DNA from: Alicyclobacillus sp. SO9
GTDB lineage: Bacteria > Bacillota > Bacilli > Alicyclobacillales > Alicyclobacillaceae
Assembly (NCBI RefSeq): GCF_016406125.1
Contig: NZ_CP066339.1
Location: 1,054,001 to 1,118,000 of the forward strand
Reading direction: 5' to 3'
Length of the DNA stretch: 64,000 bases
Part shown: piece by piece, positions 62,873 to 64,000 of the stretch
How the letters are laid out: each line of letters begins with the position of its first letter
Position numbering within the stretch: position 1 is the first letter of the stretch
Program-made: the position numbers and the translations under genes
The notes under the pieces: generated by a model
The model's input: the letters and a program-made list of their open reading frames with translations, nothing else
Told to the model about the DNA's origin: nothing
The model's database searches: none

Positions 62873-64000
62873 TTATACGTTCTGTGTACTGTGACTCAAC
62901 TTCTCAACAATGTCGTTACGCAAAATGTATTTTTGAATCTTTCCGCTGGCTGTGCGGGGCATTTCTGAGATGGTTTCCAGTCTTTCAGGCCAATAAATTT
63001 TTGCCATTCCCTGATTTGCTAGAAAACGTCTAACATCGTCCAGAGCAGGGGCTGGAAATTTGTCATTCACAACAATGTATAGGCATGCGCGTTCACCGAG
63101 TCGGTTATCAGGCATTGCTACGACCGCTGCATCGGCAATTGCCTCATGTTGATACAGCAGGTCTTCAATTTCGACGACTGGAATTTTTTCACCGCCACGG
63201 TTCACGACGTCCTTTTTACGCCCGGTAATCCTGAGGTAGCCGTCTTCGTCAATGACAGCGAGATCGCCAGTATCGAAATAACCGTCATCAGAGAAGCCTT
63301 CTTCGTACCATTCGTGGTGATGAAGGTAAGTCAGAAACATAGCAGGTGTTTTGATTTGGAAATTACCCTCGTGTCCAGCCGGCAGGACCATTCCGTTCTC
63401 ATCTACGATGCGAATTTGCATTCCATCTATCACGCGGCCATCTGTGCCCCAGAGTTTTTCAACGGCATCCGATGGACGGCCGACGGTTACTAGGCAAGCC
63501 TCCGTCGATCCCCACGCTCCTACAATCGTGCAGTCTAAAGCCGAACGAGCCTGCTGTGCCAACTGACGAGGAATTGCGGCTCCCGTCGCAATGAAGAGGC
63601 GCAACCCCTTGGGCGGACGTGGGTTTTTGGTCAGATCCGCGAGAAACGGCATGGCTGCCTGCACAAAGGTGGCTCCAAATTCCTCGATGGCGATGCGGGC
63701 TGTATCCACGTTCCACACGGCTTGGACAATGGCCGTCGCACCGATATAAAAACTAACCATCATCCCGTATAGGAAACCTGTTTGATGGGCTAATGGGGAA
63801 GGAATCCAAATTTTGTCCGACGACTGTAGACCAAGGGTTCTTGTATGCGCGAGTAATGCACTAGAGAGGCTCTGATGTGTATGTAGCACGCCCTTTGGTT
63901 CTCCGGTAGTCCCTGAGGTATAAAGGAGCTGTGCATAAGTGGTGGACTTGGCGCGAACAGCCTGCAGTGCTGCTGTACTCACAGGCGTCTTGGCCAACAG
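62873..64000 (-). CDS. AMP-dependent acyl-CoA synthetase/ligase, C-terminal part (continues beyond window)
   Basis: The frame is open to the right edge, so the true start lies outside; the visible 376 residues are the C-terminal two thirds. YTSGTTGEPKGV is the P-loop of the ANL superfamily, followed by GAWGSTEACLVTVG, GYFDTGDLAVIDEDGYLRI and GRKKDVVNRGGEKIP, and the late lysine in PRTASGKIQKYILR. It activates a carboxylic acid as acyl-AMP and then acyl-CoA. It is transcribed toward the acyl-CoA dehydrogenase and DAHP synthase genes, from which it is separated by 80 bases, likely in one operon. Cyclohexane- or cyclohexenecarboxylate is a possible substrate (inference). Confidence 0.93.
   Translation of the reverse strand: MLAKTPVSTAALQAVRAKSTTYAQLLYTSGTTGEPKGVLHTHQSLSSALLAHTRTLGLQSSDKIWIPSPLAHQTGFLYGMMVSFYIGATAIVQAVWNVDTARIAIEEFGATFVQAAMPFLADLTKNPRPPKGLRLFIATGAAIPRQLAQQARSALDCTIVGAWGSTEACLVTVGRPSDAVEKLWGTDGRVIDGMQIRIVDENGMVLPAGHEGNFQIKTPAMFLTYLHHHEWYEEGFSDDGYFDTGDLAVIDEDGYLRITGRKKDVVNRGGEKIPVVEIEDLLYQHEAIADAAVVAMPDNRLGERACLYIVVNDKFPAPALDDVRRFLANQGMAKIYWPERLETISEMPRTASGKIQKYILRNDIVEKLSHSTQNV

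Noticed and set aside
1-64000. CRISPR arrays, prophage modules, rRNA and tRNA genes, intact insertion sequences.
   Set aside because: Looked for regular spaced repeats, phage structural genes, tRNA-like folds and transposase motifs; none could be supported.

Overview
The window looks like chromosomal DNA of an endospore-forming, probably acid-tolerant Bacillota, most like the Alicyclobacillaceae. Reasons: strong AGGAGG ribosome sites with many GTG and TTG starts, a SpoVD-like penicillin-binding protein with PASTA domains, a bacterial nitric oxide synthase, glutamate decarboxylase, an xpt-pbuX operon behind a purine riboswitch, YwbE and YdcZ family proteins, and a right-hand cluster that would fit omega-cyclohexyl fatty acid starter synthesis. 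This assignment is inference; there is no rRNA or tRNA in the window to anchor it. No CRISPR array, prophage or intact insertion sequence was seen. Layout, 0-13 kb: tail of an MFS transporter; AdaA-like alkylation regulator; proline iminopeptidase; ArsR-type regulator behind a perfect 19-bp tandem repeat; DUF1906 lipoprotein; ilvD; asparaginase; a methyltransferase; a two-component system flanked by a Met-rich zinc-ribbon membrane protein and a SHOCT protein; nitric oxide synthase; MFS transporter. 14-24 kb: SpoVD-like PBP, glutamate decarboxylase, VOC protein, a 5'-truncated secreted protein, a membrane protein, MYG1-like protein, a methyltransferase with an N-terminal extension, and a GbsR-like regulator divergent from an SMR exporter. 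24-34 kb: a sugar ABC importer lacking its ATPase, a Lon-family AAA protease, a c-di-GMP-I riboswitch ahead of a PAS-GGDEF-EAL protein, lipoate ligase and FdhD. 34-45 kb: an unrecognised coiled-coil protein, MFS transporter, an overlapping adenine methylase/endonuclease restriction-modification cassette followed by a structured non-coding stretch, an orphan histidine kinase, a SCO protein fused to a cysteine-free thioredoxin-like domain, two HAD phosphatases with a MITE-like element between them, and a decayed YdcZ transporter. 45-53 kb: Nudix hydrolase, a DnaQ-like exonuclease plus DUF294-type nucleotidyltransferase operon, ammonium transporter, the riboswitch-controlled xpt-pbuX operon, then a patch of small ORFs and a methyltransferase relic. 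53-64 kb: GNAT acetyltransferase; a tetR-ABC exporter operon with a palindromic operator; YwbE; ABC-F ATPase; 1-Cys peroxiredoxin; then a hotdog thioesterase and SDR facing a DAHP synthase, acyl-CoA dehydrogenase and CoA ligase that run off the right edge. How the parts work together: several units are self-contained circuits. The two riboswitches link purine salvage and c-di-GMP turnover to their own ligands. The TetR operon probably represses itself through its palindrome. The sugar importer must borrow an ATPase encoded elsewhere. The last five genes may form a pathway from shikimate-type precursors to an acyl-CoA. Start codons were chosen by ribosome-binding-site spacing; they often shorten the longest reading frame.
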